Source of the DNA: Pyropia haitanensis
Taxonomy: Eukaryota > Rhodophyta > Bangiophyceae > Bangiales > Bangiaceae
Length of the DNA: 48,642 bases
Direction of reading: 5' to 3'
Assembly: GCA_008729055.1 (NCBI GenBank)
Contig: SDUX01000185.1
Span: 1-48,642 of the forward strand
Notes under the pieces: generated by a model
The model's database searches: none
Told to the model about the DNA's origin: nothing
What the model saw: the letters and a program-made list of their open reading frames with translations, nothing else
Translations under genes and position numbers: made by a program
Part shown: one piece after another, positions 25,901 to 38,700 of the stretch
Layout: each line of letters opens with the position of its first letter
How positions within the stretch are numbered: position 1 is the first letter of the stretch

Positions 25901-27350
25901 TTTGCCCCTTCTTCCCCTTCCTCCCCCTTTTGCCCCTTTTGCCCCTTTTGCCCCTTTTGCGTCTCCGGCTGCTGCCCCGCTCGGCGGCCGCATTGGCGCG
26001 CCTCCTTCTTCCGCCCTCGTCGCCCGCTCGCTGTCGCGGTTCGCCCCCGGTCGTGCCTGGGTGGTCGGCCGTTTCCCCCTTTTGCCCCTGTTGCCCCTTT
26101 TGCCCCCTTTTGCGTGTCCGCCTGCCGCCGCGCTCCGGGGCCGCTTGGCTGCCTCCTTTCTTCCGCCTCCTCCGCCGCTGCCGTCCGCGGTTCCCCCGCC
26201 GTCGTGCCTGGGGTGGTTGGCCGCCCGTTCGTTGGCGCGTCCGTTGGATGCCCGCGTGTTTTGTGGGCGCCGGTTTCCCCGTGTCCTTTGTGGCTGGTTT
26301 TTGCCCCGTGGGGGTCCGCCGCCGGTGTGCCGGTCGGCGCCCCGTTCCGCCTCCCCGTCCCGCCGTGTGCGGGCGGCCGCGCGTGGCCGTTTGGGTGGCG
26401 GGGCGCCTTTGTGGCCCTGTTGGCCCTTTCTGGCGCTTTCGCCTCCTTTTCTTTGCAGTTCTGGCGTTTTGCCCCCTTGCCCTTTGTGTCCTCTTTGGCC
26501 CCCTTTTTGCCCCTTTTTGCCCTTCTTCCCCCTTCCTCCCCTTTTGCCCCCTTTTGCCCCCTTTTGCCCCTTTTGCGTCTCCGCGCTGCTGCCCCGCTCG
26601 GCGGCGCCTTGGCGCCTCTCTTCCCGCCTGCTCGCCGTCGCTGTCCGCGGTTCGCCCCCCCGGTCGTGCCTGGGGTGGTCGGCCGCTTCTCCCCCTTTTG
26701 CCCCCTGTTGCCTTTTGCCCCTTTTGCGTGTCCGCCTGCGCCCGCGCTCCGGGGCCGCCTTGCTCGCCTCTTTCTTCCGCCCTCCTCGCCCGCTCGCCGT
26801 CCGCGTTCCCCCGCCGTCGTGCCTGGGGTGGTTGGCCGCCCGTTCGTTGGCGCGTCCGTTGGCTGCCCGCGTGTTTTGTGGCGCGCCGGTTTCCCCGTGT
26901 CTTTTGTGGCATGGTTTTTGCCCCGTGGGGTCCGCCGCCGGTGTGCGGTCGGCGCCCCGTTCCGCTCCCCGTCCCCCGCCGTGTGCGGGCGGCGCGCCGT
27001 GGCCCGTTTGGGTGGCGGGGCGCCTTTGTGGCCCTGTTGGCCCCTTTCTGGCGCCTTTCGTCTCCTTTTCTTTGCGTTTGGCCGTTTTGCCCCCTTGCCT
27101 TTGTGTCTCTTTGGCCCCCTTTTTGCCCCTTTTTGCCCTTCTTCCCCTTCCTCCCCTTTTGCCCCTTTTGCCCCTTTTGCCCCTTTTGCGTCTCCGCGCT
27201 GCTGCCCCGCTCCGGCGGCCGCCTTGGCGCGCCTCCTTCCTTCCCGCCCTCGCTCCCCCGCTCCGCTGTCGCGGTTCGCCCCCCGGTCGTGCCTGGGGTG
27301 GTCGGCCGCTTCTCCCCCCTTTTGCCCCTGTTGCCCTTTTGCCCCCTTTC
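19982..27350. repeat. Array block III (units with GCTCCGG and GTCCTC variants)
   Basis: Eleven copies with anchors at 20274, 20944, 21618, 22300, 22983, 23663, 24329, 24988, 25607, 26227 and 26842. Module B gains GCTCCGG (CCTCCGG to the left) and mostly returns to CTGGGG, except the copy near 25,435, which reads CTGCGG. The tract mostly carries GTGTCCTCC. Copies between about 24.2 and 27.3 kb are visibly shortened, with spacing down to 615. The missing bases fall where A-bearing copies have A. This is also where isolated As appear (25,084; 25,260; 25,347; 25,992; 26,248; 26,457; 26,911). I read these copies as poorly resolved consensus rather than a shorter repeat variant. Confidence 0.78.
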
Positions 27351-30300
27351 GCGTGTCCCGCCTGCGCCCGCGCTCCGGCGGCCGCTTGGCTGCCTGCTTT
27401 CTTCCGCCCTCCTCCGCCGCTCGCCGTCCGCGTTCCCCCCGCCCGTCGTGCCTGGGGTGGTTGGCCGCCCCGTTCGTTGGCGCGTCCGTTGGCTGCCCGC
27501 GCGTTTTGTGGCGCGCCGGTTTCCCCGTGTCCTTTTGTGGCCTGGTTTTTGCCCCGTGGGGGTCCGCCCGCCCGGTGTGCCGGTCGGCGCCCCGTTCCGG
27601 CCCTCCCCCCCGTCCCCGCCGTGTGCCGGGCGGCCGCGCGGGGCCCGTTTGGGTGGCGGGGCGCCTTTGTGGCCCTGTTGGGCCCCTTTCTGGCGCCTTT
27701 CCCTCTTTCTTTGCCGTTCTGGCCGTTCTTGCCCCCCCTTGCCCCTTTGTGTCCTCCTTTGGCCCCTTTTTGCCCCCTTTTTGCCCCTTCTTCCCCCTTC
27801 CTCCCCTTTTGCCCCCTTTTGCCCCCTTTTGCCCCCTTTTGCGTCTCCCGCGCTGCTGCCCCCGCTCCGGCGGCCGCCTTGGCGCGCCTCCTTCCTTCCG
27901 CCCTCGCTCCCCCGCTCGCTGTCGCGGTTCGCCCCCCCGGTCGTGCTGGGTGGTCGGCCGCTTCTCCCCCCCTTTTGCCCCCTGTTGCCCCTTTTGCCCC
28001 CTTTCGCGTGTCCGCCCTGCCGCCCGCGCTCCGGCGGCCGCCTTGCTCGCCTGCTTTCTTCCGCCCTCCTCGCCCGCTCCGCGTCCGCGTTCCCCCCGCC
28101 CGTCGTGCTGGGGTGGTTGGCCGCCCGTTCGTTGGCGCGTCCGTTGGCTGCCCCGCGGTTTTGTGGCGCGCCGGTTTCCCCGTGTCCTTTTGTGGCCTGG
28201 TTTTTGCCCCGTGGGGGTCCCGCCGCCCGGTGTGCCGGTCGGCGCCCCCGTTCCGCCCTCCCCCGTCCCGCCCGTGTGCCGGGCGGCCCGCGCCGGGGCC
28301 CGTTTGGGTGGCGGGGCGCCTTTGTGGCCCTGTTGGCCCTTTCTGGCGCCTTTCCCGTCCTTTTCTTTGCCGTTTGGCCCGTTCTTGCCCCCCCTTGCCC
28401 CTTTGTGTCCTACTTTGGCCCCCTTTTTGCCCCCTTTTTGCCCCCTTCTTCCCTTCCTCCCCCCTTTGCCCCCTTTTGCCCCTTTTGCCCCTTTTGCGTC
28501 TCCCGCGCTGCTGCCCCGCTCCGGCGGCCGCCTTGGCGCGCCTCCTTTCTTCCCGCCTCGCTCCCCGCTCGCTGTCGCGGTTCGCCCCCCCCGGTCGTGC
28601 CTGCGGTGGTCGGCCCGCTTCTCCCCCCCCTTTTGCCCCCTGTTGCCCCCTTTTGCCCCTTTCGCGTGTCCAGCCTGCCGCCCGCGCTCCGGCGGCGCCT
28701 TGGCTGCCTGCTTTCTTCCCGCCTCCTCCGCCGCTCGCCGTCCGCGCTTCCCCGCCCCGTCGTGCCTGGGGTGGTTGGCCGCCCCGTTCGTTGGCGCGTC
28801 CGTTGGCTGCCCGCGCGTTTTGTGGGCGCCGGTTTCCCCGTGTCCCTTTTGTGGCCTGGTTTTTTGCCCCGTGGGGGTCCCGCCGCCGGTGTGCCGGTCG
28901 GCGCCCCGTTCCGCCCTCCCCCGTCCCCGCCCGTGTGCCGGCGGCCCGCGCCGGGGCCCGTTTGGGTGGCGGGGCGCCCCTTTGTGGCCCCTGTTGGCCC
29001 CTTTCTGGCGCCTTTCCCGTGCCTTTTCTTTGCCGTTCTGGCCGTTCTTGCCCCCCCTTGCCCCTTTGTGTCCTCTTTGGCCCCCTTTTTGCCCCCTTTT
29101 TGCCCCCTTCTCCCCCTTCCTCCCCCCTTGTGCCCCCCTTTTGCCCCTTTTGGCCCCTTTTGCGTCTCCCGCGCTGCTGCCCCCGCTCCGGCGGCCGCCT
29201 TGGCGCGCCTCCTTCCTTCCGCCCTCGCTCCCCCGCTCGCTGTCCGCGGTTCGCCCCCCCGGTCGTGCCTGCGGTGGTCGGCCGCTTCTCCCCCCTTTTG
29301 CCCCCTGTTGCCCCTTTTGCCCCCTTTCGCGTGTCCCGCCTGCCGCCCGCGCTCCGGCGGCCGCCTTGGCTTGCCTCCTTTCTTCCCGCCCTCCCTCCGC
29401 CCGCTCGCCGTCCGCGTTCCCCCGCCCCGTCGTGCTGGGGTGGTTGGCCGCCCGTTCGTTGGCGCGTCCGTTGGCTGCCCCGCGGTTTTGTGGCGCGCCG
29501 GTTTCCCCGTGTCCTTTTGTGGCCTGGCTTTTTGCCCCGTGGGGGTCCCGCCGCCCGGTGTGCCGGTCGGCGCCCCCGTTCCGCCTCCCCCGTCCCCGCC
29601 GTGTGCCGGGCGGCCCGCGCCGGGGCCCGTTTGGGTGGCGGGGCGCCCTTTGTGGCCCCTGTTGGCCCCCTTTCTGGCGCCTTTCCCGTGCCTTTTCTTT
29701 GCCGTTCTGGCCCGTTCTTGCCCCCCCTTGCCCCTTTGTGTCCTCCTTTGCCCCCTTTTTGCCCCCTTTTTGCCCCCTTTTCCCCTTCCTCCCCTTGTGC
29801 CCCCTTTTGCCCCCTTTTGCCCCCTTTTGCGTCTCCCGCGCTGCTGCCCACCGCTCCGGCGGCCGCCTTGGCGCGCCTCCTTCCTTCCCGCCCTCGCTCC
29901 CCCGCTCGCTGTCCGCGGTTCGCCCCCCCGGTCGTGCCTGCGGTGGTCGGCCGCTTTCTCCCCCCTTTGCCCCCTGTTGCCCCCTTTTGCCCCCTTTCGC
30001 GTGTCCCGCCCTGCCGCCCGCGCTCCGGCGGCCGCCTTGGCTTGCCTGCTTTCTTCCCGCCCTCCCTCCGCCCGCTCGCCGTCCGCGCTTCCCCCCGCCC
30101 CGTCGTGCCTGGGGTGGTTGGCCGCCCCGTTCGTTGGCGCGTCCGTTGGCTGCCCCGCGCGTTTTGTGGCGCGCCGGTTTCCCCGTGTCCCTTTTGTGGC
30201 CTGGTTTTTGCCCCGTGGGGGTCCCGCCCGCCCGGTGTGCCGGTCGGCGCCCCCCGTTCCGCCCTCCCCCGTCCCCGCCCGTGTGCCGGGCGGCCCGCGC

Positions 30301-32055
30301 CGGGGCCCGTTTGGGTGGCGGGGCGCCCTTTGTGGCCCCTGTTGGCCCCCTTTCTGGCGCCTTTCCCGTGCCTTTTCTTTGCCGTTCTGGCCCGTTCTTG
30401 CCCCCCCTTGCCCCTTTGTGTCCTCCTTTGGCCCCCTTTTTGCCCCCTTTTTGCCCCCTTCTTCCCCCCTTCCTCCCCCCTTGTGCCCCTTTTGCCCCCT
30501 TTTGCCCCCTTTTGCGTCTCCCGCGCTGCTGCCCCCGCTCCGGCGGCCGCCTTGGCGCGCCTCCTTCCTTCCCGCCCTCGCTCCCCCCGCTCGCTGTCCG
30601 CGGTTCGCCCCCCCCGGTCGTGCCTGCGGTGGTCGGCCGCTTCTCCCCCCCTTTTGCCCCCTGTTGCCCCCTTTTGCCCCCTTTCGCGTGTCCCGCCCTG
30701 CCGCCCGCGCTCCGGCGGCCGCCTTGGCTTGCCTGCTTTCTTCCCGCCCTCCTCCGCCCGCTCGCCGTCCGCGCTTCCCCCGCCCCGTCGTGCCTGGGGT
30801 GGTTGGCCGCCCCGTTCGTTGGCGCGTCCGTTGGCTGCCCCGCGCGTTTTGTGGCGCGCCGGTTTCCCCGTGTCCCTTTTGTGGCCTGGTTTTTGCCCCG
30901 TGGGGGTCCCGCCCGCCCGGTGTGCCGGTCGGCGCCCCCGTTCCGCCCTCCCCCCGTCCCGCCCGTGTGCCGGGCGGCCCGCGCCGGGGCCCGTTTGGGT
31001 GGCGGGGCGCCCTTTGTGGCCCCTGTTGGCCCCCTTTCTGGCGCCTTTCCCGTGCCTTTTCTTTGCCGTTCTGGCCCGTTCTTGCCCCCCTTGCCCCTTT
31101 GTGTCCTCCTTTGGCCCCCTTTTTGCCCCCTTTTTGCCCCCTTCTTCCCCCCTTCCTCCCCCCTTGTGCCCCCTTTTGCCCCCCTTTTGCCCCCTTTTGC
31201 GTCTCCCGCGCTGCTGCCCCCGCTCCGGCGGCCGCCTTGGCGCGCCTCCTTCCTTCCCGCCCTCGCTCCCCCCGCTCGCTGTCCGCGGTTCGCCCCCCCC
31301 GGTCGTGCCTGCGGTGGTCGGCCGCTTCTCCCCCCCTTTTGCCCCCTGTTGCCCCCTTTTGCCCCCTTTCGCGTGTCCCGCCCTGCCGCCCGCGCTCCGG
31401 CGGCCGCCTTGGCTTGCCTGCTTTCTTCCCGCCCTCCCTCCGCCCGCTCGCCGTCCGCGCTTCCCCCGCCCCGTCGTGCCTGGGGTGGTTGGCCGCCCCG
31501 TTCGTTGGCGCGTCCGTTGGCTGCCCCGCGCGTTTTGTGGCGCGCCGGTTTCCCCGTGTCCCTTTTGTGGCCTGGTTTTTGCCCCGTGGGGGTCCCGCCC
31601 GCCCGGTGTGCCGGTCGGCGCCCCCGTTCCGCCCTCCCCCCGTCCCCGCCCGTGTGCCGGGCGGCCCGCGCCGGGGCCCGTTTGGGTGGCGGGGCGCCCT
31701 TTGTGGCCCCTGTTGGCCCCCTTTCTGGCGCCTTTCCCGTGCCTTTTCTTTGCCGTTCTGGCCCGTTCTTGCCCCCCCTTGCCCCTTTGTGTCCTCCTTT
31801 GGCCCCCTTTTTGCCCCCTTTTTGCCCCCTTCTTCCCCCTTCCTCCCCCCTTGTGCCCCCTTTTGCCCCCTTTTGCCCCCTTTTGCGTCTCCCGCGCTGC
31901 TGCCCCCGCTCCGGCGGCCGCCTTGGCGCGCCTCCTTCCTTCCCGCCCTCGCTCCCCCGCTCGCTGTCCGCGGTTCGCCCCCCCCGGTCGTGCCTGCGGT
32001 GGTCGGCCGCTTCTCCCCCCCTTTTGCCCCCTGTTGCCCCCTTTTGCCCCCTTTC

Positions 32056-32740
32056 GCGTGTCCCGCCCTGCCGCCCGCGCTCCGGCGGCCGCCTTGGCTT
32101 GCCTGCTTTCTTCCCGCCCTCCCTCCGCCCGCTCGCCGTCCGCGCTTCCCCCCGCCCCGTCGTGCCTGGGGTGGTTGGCCGCCCCGTTCGTTGGCGCGTC
32201 CGTTGGCTGCCCCGCGCGTTTTGTGGCGCGCCGGTTTCCCCGTGTCCCTTTTGTGGCCTGGTTTTTGCCCCGTGGGGGTCCCGCCCGCCCGGTGTGCCGG
32301 TCGGCGCCCCCGTTCCGCCCTCCCCCCGTCCCCGCCCGTGTGCCGGGCGGCCCGCGCCGGGGCCCGTTTGGGTGGCGGGGCGCCCTTTGTGGCCCCTGTT
32401 GGCCCCCTTTCTGGCGCCTTTCCCGTGCCTTTTCTTTGCCGTTCTGGCCCGTTCTTGCCCCCCCTTGCCCCTTTGTGTCCTCCTTTGGCCCCCTTTTTGC
32501 CCCCTTTTTGCCCCCTTCTTCCCCCCTTCCTCCCCCTTGTGCCCCCTTTTGCCCCCTTTTGCCCCCTTTTGCGTCTCCCGCGCTGCTGCCCCCGCTCCGG
32601 CGGCCGCCTTGGCGCGCCTCCTTCCTTCCCGCCCTCGCTCCCCCGCTCGCTGTCCGCGGTTCGCCCCCCCCGGTCGTGCCTGCGGTGGTCGGCCGCTTCT
32701 CCCCCCTTTTGCCCCCTGTTGCCCCCTTTTGCCCCCTTTC
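32056..32740 (+). repeat. Reference A-free repeat unit (685 bp)
   Basis: A full-length copy with no A. Aligned by hand to the unit at 40,132, every substitution in module A and the core is A in one and C in the other; remaining differences are single-base length changes in C runs. Examples: ACAGCAATGCAGCA reads CCCGCCCTGCCGCC; GGAATGG reads GGCCTGG; CACGTGAATT reads CCCGTGCCTT. Ts and Gs are untouched. It represents the uniform 30-35 kb stretch. Confidence 0.88.
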
Positions 32741-35700
32741 GCGTGTCCCGCCCTGCCGCCCGCGCTCCGGCGGCCGCCTTGGCTTGCCTGCTTTCTTCCC
32801 GCCCTCCCTCCGCCCGCTCGCCGTCCGCGCTTCCCCCCGCCCCGTCGTGCCTGGGGTGGTTGGCCGCCCCGTTCGTTGGCGCGTCCGTTGGCTGCCCCGC
32901 GCGTTTTGTGGCGCGCCGGTTTCCCCGTGTCCCTTTTGTGGCCTGGTTTTTGCCCCGTGGGGGTCCCGCCCGCCCGGTGTGCCGGTCGGCGCCCCCCGTT
33001 CCGCCCTCCCCCCGTCCCCGCCCGTGTGCCGGGCGGCCCGCGCCGGGGCCCGTTTGGGTGGCGGGGCGCCCTTTGTGGCCCCTGTTGGCCCCCTTTCTGG
33101 CGCCTTTCCCGTGCCTTTTCTTTGCCGTTCTGGCCCGTTCTTGCCCCCCTTGCCCCTTTGTGTCCTCCTTTGGCCCCCTTTTTGCCCCCTTTTTGCCCCC
33201 TTCTTCCCCCCTTCCTCCCCCCTTGTGCCCCTTTTGCCCCCTTTTGCCCCCTTTTGCGTCTCCCGCGCTGCTGCCCCCGCTCCGGCGGCCGCCTTGGCGC
33301 GCCTCCTTCCTTCCCGCCCTCGCTCCCCCCGCTCGCTGTCCGCGGTTCGCCCCCCCCGGTCGTGCCTGCGGTGGTCGGCCGCTTCTCCCCCCCTTTTGCC
33401 CCCTGTTGCCCCCTTTTGCCCCCTTTCGCGTGTCCCGCCCTGCCGCCCGCGCTCCGGCGGCCGCCTTGGCTTGCCTGCTTTCTTCCCGCCCTCCCTCCGC
33501 CCGCTCGCCGTCCGCGCTTCCCCCCGCCCCGTCGTGCCTGGGGTGGTTGGCCGCCCCGTTCGTTGGCGCGTCCGTTGGCTGCCCCGCGCGTTTTGTGGCG
33601 CGCCGGTTTCCCCGTGTCCCTTTTGTGGCCTGGTTTTTGCCCCGTGGGGGTCCCGCCCGCCCGGTGTGCCGGTCGGCGCCCCCGTTCCGCCCTCCCCCCG
33701 TCCCCGCCCGTGTGCCGGGCGGCCCGCGCCGGGGCCCGTTTGGGTGGCGGGGCGCCCTTTGTGGCCCCTGTTGGCCCCCTTTCTGGCGCCTTTCCCGTGC
33801 CTTTTCTTTGCCGTTCTGGCCCGTTCTTGCCCCCCCTTGCCCCTTTGTGTCCTCCTTTGGCCCCCTTTTTGCCCCCTTTTTGCCCCCTTCTTCCCCCTTC
33901 CTCCCCCTTGTGCCCCCTTTTGCCCCCTTTTGCCCCCTTTTGCGTCTCCCGCGCTGCTGCCCCCGCTCCGGCGGCCGCCTTGGCGCGCCTCCTTCCTTCC
34001 CGCCCTCGCTCCCCCCGCTCGCTGTCCGCGGTTCGCCCCCCCCGGTCGTGCCTGCGGTGGTCGGCCGCTTCTCCCCCCCTTTTGCCCCCTGTTGCCCCCT
34101 TTTGCCCCCTTTCGCGTGTCCCGCCCTGCCGCCCGCGCTCCGGCGGCCGCCTTGGCTTGCCTGCTTTCTTCCCGCCCTCCCTCCGCCCGCTCGCCGTCCG
34201 CGCTTCCCCCCGCCCCGTCGTGCCTGGGGTGGTTGGCCGCCCCGTTCGTTGGCGCGTCCGTTGGCTGCCCCGCGCGTTTTGTGGCGCGCCGGTTTCCCCG
34301 TGTCCCTTTTGTGGCCTGGTTTTTGCCCCGTGGGGGTCCCGCCCGCCCGGTGTGCCGGTCGGCGCCCCCGTTCCGCCCTCCCCCGTCCCCGCCCGTGTGC
34401 CGGGCGGCCCGCGCCGGGGCCCGTTTGGGTGGCGGGGCGCCCTTTGTGGCCCCTGTTGGCCCCTTTCTGGCGCCTTTCCCGTGCCTTTTCTTTGCCGTTC
34501 TGGCCCGTTCTTGCCCCCCTTGCCCCTTTGTGTCCTCCTTTGGCCCCCTTTTTGCCCCCTTTTTGCCCCCTTCTTCCCCCTTCCTCCCCCTTGTGCCCCT
34601 TTTGCCCCCTTTTGCCCCCTTTTGCGTCTCCCGCGCTGCTGCCCCCGCTCCGGCGGCCGCCTTGGCGCGCCTCCTTCCTTCCCGCCCTCGCTCCCCCCGC
34701 TCGCTGTCCGCGGTTCGCCCCCCCCGGTCGTGCCTGCGGTGGTCGGCCGCTTCTCCCCCCCTTTTGCCCCCTGTTGCCCCCTTTTGCCCCCTTTCGCGTG
34801 TCCGCCCTGCCGCCCGCGCTCCGGCGGCCGCCTTGGCTTGCCTGCTTTCTTCCCGCCCTCCCTCCGCCCGCTCGCCGTCCGCGCTTCCCCCCGCCCCGTC
34901 GTGCCTGGGGTGGTTGGCCGCCCCGTTCGTTGGCGCGTCCGTTGGCTGCCCCGCGCGTTTTGTGGCGCGCCGGTTTCCCCGTGTCCCTTTTGTGGCCTGG
35001 TTTTTGCCCCGTGGGGGTCCCGCCCGCCCGGTGTGCCGGTCGGCGCCCCCGTTCCGCCCTCCCCCCGTCCCCGCCCGTGTGCCGGGCGGCCCGCGCCGGG
35101 GCCCGTTTGGGTGGCGGGGCGCCCTTTGTGGCCCCTGTTGGCCCCTTTCTGGCGCCTTTCCCGTGCCTTTTCTTTGCCGTTCTGGCCCGTTCTTGCCCCC
35201 CTTGCCCCTTTGTGTCCTCCTTTGGCCCCCTTTTTGCCCCTTTTTGCCCCTTCTTCCCCCTTCCTCCCCCTTGTGCCCCCTTTTGCCCCCTTTTGCCCCC
35301 TTTTGCGTCTCCCGCGCTGCTGCCCCCGCTCCGGCGGCCGCCTTGGCGCGCCTCCTTCCTTCCCGCCCTCGCTCCCCCCGCTCGCTGTCCGCGGTTCGCC
35401 CCCCCCGGTCGTGCCTGCGGTGGTCGGCCGCTTCTCCCCCCCTTTTGCCCCCTGTTGCCCCCTTTTGCCCCCTTTCGCGTGTCCGCCCTGCCGCCCGCGC
35501 TCCGGCGGCCGCCTTGGCTTGCCTGCTTTCTTCCCGCCCTCCCTCCGCCCGCTCGCCGTCCGCGCTTCCCCCGCCCCGTCGTGCCTGGGGTGGTTGGCCG
35601 CCCCGTTCGTTGGCGCGTCCGTTGGCTGCCCCGCGCGTTTTGTGGCGCGCCGGTTTCCCCGTGTCCCTTTTGTGGCCTGGTTTTTGCCCCGTGGGGGTCC

Positions 35701-38700
35701 GCCCGCCCGGTGTGCCGGTCGGCGCCCCCGTTCCGCCCTCCCCCGTCCCCGCCCGTGTGCCGGGCGGCCCGCGCCGGGGCCCGTTTGGGTGGCGGGGCGC
35801 CCTTTGTGGCCCCTGTTGGCCCCTTTCTGGCGCCTTTCCCGTGCCTTTTCTTTGCCGTTCTGGCCCGTTCTTGCCCCCCTTGCCCCTTTGTGTCCTCCTT
35901 TGGCCCCTTTTTGCCCCCTTTTTGCCCCCTTCTTCCCCCTTCCTCCCCCTTGTGCCCCCTTTTGCCCCCTTTTGCCCCCTTTTGCGTCTCCCGCGCTGCT
36001 GCCCCCGCTCCGGCGGCCGCCTTGGCGCGCCTCCTTCCTTCCCGCCCTCGCTCCCCCCGCTCGCTGTCCGCGGTTCGCCCCCCCCGGTCGTGCCTGCGGT
36101 GGTCGGCCGCTTCTCCCCCCCTTTTGCCCCCTGTTGCCCCTTTTGCCCCCTTTCGCGTGTCCCGCCCTGCCGCCCGCGCTCCGGCGGCCGCCTTGGCTTG
36201 CCTGCTTTCTTCCCGCCCTCCTCCGCCCGCTCGCCGTCCGCGCTTCCCCCGCCCCGTCGTGCCTGGGGTGGTTGGCCGCCCCGTTCGTTGGCGCGTCCGT
36301 TGGCTGCCCCGCGCGTTTTGTGGCGCGCCGGTTTCCCCGTGTCCTTTTGTGGCCTGGTTTTTGCCCCGTGGGGGTCCCGCCGCCCGGTGTGCCGGTCGGC
36401 GCCCCCGTTCCGCCCTCCCCGTCCCCGCCCGTGTGCCGGGCGGCCCGCGCCGGGGCCGTTTGGGTGGCGGGGCGCCCTTTGTGGCCCTGTTGGCCCCCTT
36501 TCTGGCGCCTTTCCCGTGCCTTTTCTTTGCCGTTCTGGCCCGTTCTTGCCCCCCTTGCCCTTTGTGTCCTCCTTTGGCCCCCTTTTTGCCCCCTTTTTGC
36601 CCCCTTCTTCCCCCTTCCTCCCCCTTGTGCCCCCTTTTGCCCCCTTTTGCCCCTTTTGCGTCTCCCGCGCTGCTGCCCCCGCTCCGGCGGCCGCCTTGGC
36701 GCGCCTCCTTCTTCCGCCCTCGCTCCCCCGCTCGCTGTCCGCGGTTCGCCCCCCCGGTCGTGCCTGCGGTGGTCGGCCGCTTCTCCCCCCTTTTGCCCCC
36801 TGTTGCCCCCTTTTGCCCCCTTTCGCGTGTCCCGCCTGCCGCCCGCGCTCCGGCGGCCGCCTTGGCTTGCCTGCTTTCTTCCCGCCCTCCTCCGCCCGCT
36901 CGCCGTCCGCGCTTCCCCCCGCCCCGTCGTGCCTGGGGTGGTTGGCCGCCCCGTTCGTTGGCGCGTCCGTTGGTGCCCCGCGCGTTTTGTGGCGCGCCGG
37001 TTTCCCCGTGTCCCTTTTGTGGCCTGGTTTTTGCCCCGTGGGGGTCCCGCCCGCCCGGTGTGCCGGTCGGCGCCCCCGTTCCGCCCTCCCCCCGTCCCGC
37101 CCGTGTGCCGGGCGGCCGCGCCGGGGCCGTTTGGGTGGCGGGGCGCCCTTTGTGGCCCTGTTGGCCCCTTTCTGGCGCCTTTCCCGTGCCTTTTCTTTGC
37201 CGTTCTGGCCGTTCTTGCCCCCCCTTGCCCTTTGTGTCCTCCTTTGGCCCCCTTTTTGCCCCCTTTTTGCCCCTTCTTCCCCCTTCCTCCCCCTTGTGCC
37301 CCTTTTGCCCCCTTTTGCCCCCTTTTGCGTCTCCCGCGCTGCTGCCCCCGCTCCGGCGGCCGCCTTGGCGCGCCTCCTTCCTTCCGCCCTCGCTCCCCCG
37401 CTCGCTGTCCGCGGTTCGCCCCCCCCGGTCGTGCCTGCGGTGGTCGGCCGCTTCTCCCCCCTTTTGCCCCCTGTTGCCCCTTTTGCCCCTTTCGCGTGTC
37501 CGCCTGCCGCCCGCGCTCCGGCGGCCGCCTTGGCTTGCCTGCTTTCTTCCCGCCCTCCTCCGCCCGCTCGCCGTCCGCGCTTCCCCCCGCCCGTCGTGCC
37601 TGGGGTGGTTGGCCGCCCCGTTCGTTGGCGCGTCCGTTGGCTGCCCGCGCGTTTTGTGGCGCGCCGGTTTCCCCGTGTCCTTTTGTGGCCTGGTTTTTGC
37701 CCCGTGGGGGTCCCGCCGCCCGGTGTGCCGGTCGGCGCCCCCGTTCCGCCCTCCCCCGTCCCCGCCCGTGTGCCGGGCGGCCCGCGCCGGGGCCGTTTGG
37801 GTGGCGGGGCGCCCTTTGTGGCCCCTGTTGGCCCCCTTTCTGGCGCCTTTCCCGTGCTTTTCTTTGCACGTTCTGGCACGTTCTTGCCCCCCTTGCCCCT
37901 TTGTGTCCTCCTTTGGCCCCCTTTTTGCCCCCTTTTTGCCCCCTTCTTCCCCCTTCCTCCCCCTTGTGCCCCTTTTGCCCCCTTTTGCCCCCTTTTGCGT
38001 CTCCCGCGCTGCTGCCCCGCTCCGGCGGCCGCCTTGGCGCGCCTCCTTCTTCCCGCCCTCGCTCCCCCGCTCGCTGTCCGCGGTTCGCCCCCCCGGTCGT
38101 GCCTGCGGTGGTCGGCCGCTTCTCCCCCCTTTTGCCCCTGTTGCCCCCTTTTGCCCCTTTCGCGTGTCCGCCTGCCGCCGCGCTCCGGCGGCCGCTTGGC
38201 TTGCCTGCTTTCTTCCCGCCCTCCTCCGCCCGCTCGCGTCCGCGCTTCCCCCCGCCCCGTCGTGCCTGGGGTGGTTGGCCGCCCCGTTCGTTGGCGCGTC
38301 CGTTGGCTGCCCCGCGCGTTTTGTGGCGCGCCGGTTTCCCCGTGTCCCTTTTGTGGCTGGTTTTTGCCCCGTGGGGGTCCCGCCGCCCGGTGTGCCGGTC
38401 GGCGCCCCCGTTCCGCCTCCCCCGTCCCGCCCGTGTGCGGGCGGCCCGCGCCGGGGCCGTTTGGGTGGCGGGGCGCCCTTTGTGGCCCTGTTGGCCCCTT
38501 TCTGGCGCCTTTCCCGTGCTTTTCTTTGCCGTTCTGGCACGTTCTTGCCCCCCTTGCCCTTTGTGTCCTCCTTTGGCCCCCTTTTTGCCCCCTTTTTGCC
38601 CCTTCTTCCCCCTTCCTCCCCTTGTGCCCCTTTTGCCCCTTTTGCCCCCTTTTGCGTCTCCGCGCTGCTGCCCCGCTCCGGCGGCCGCTTGGCGCGCCTC

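Noticed and set aside
16914..38540. Collagen-like or basic Gly/Lys/Arg/Gln-rich proteins on the - strand
   Set aside because: The composition follows from the purine-rich complement of the pyrimidine tracts. There is no steady Gly-X-Y phase, and the frames slip with each indel.
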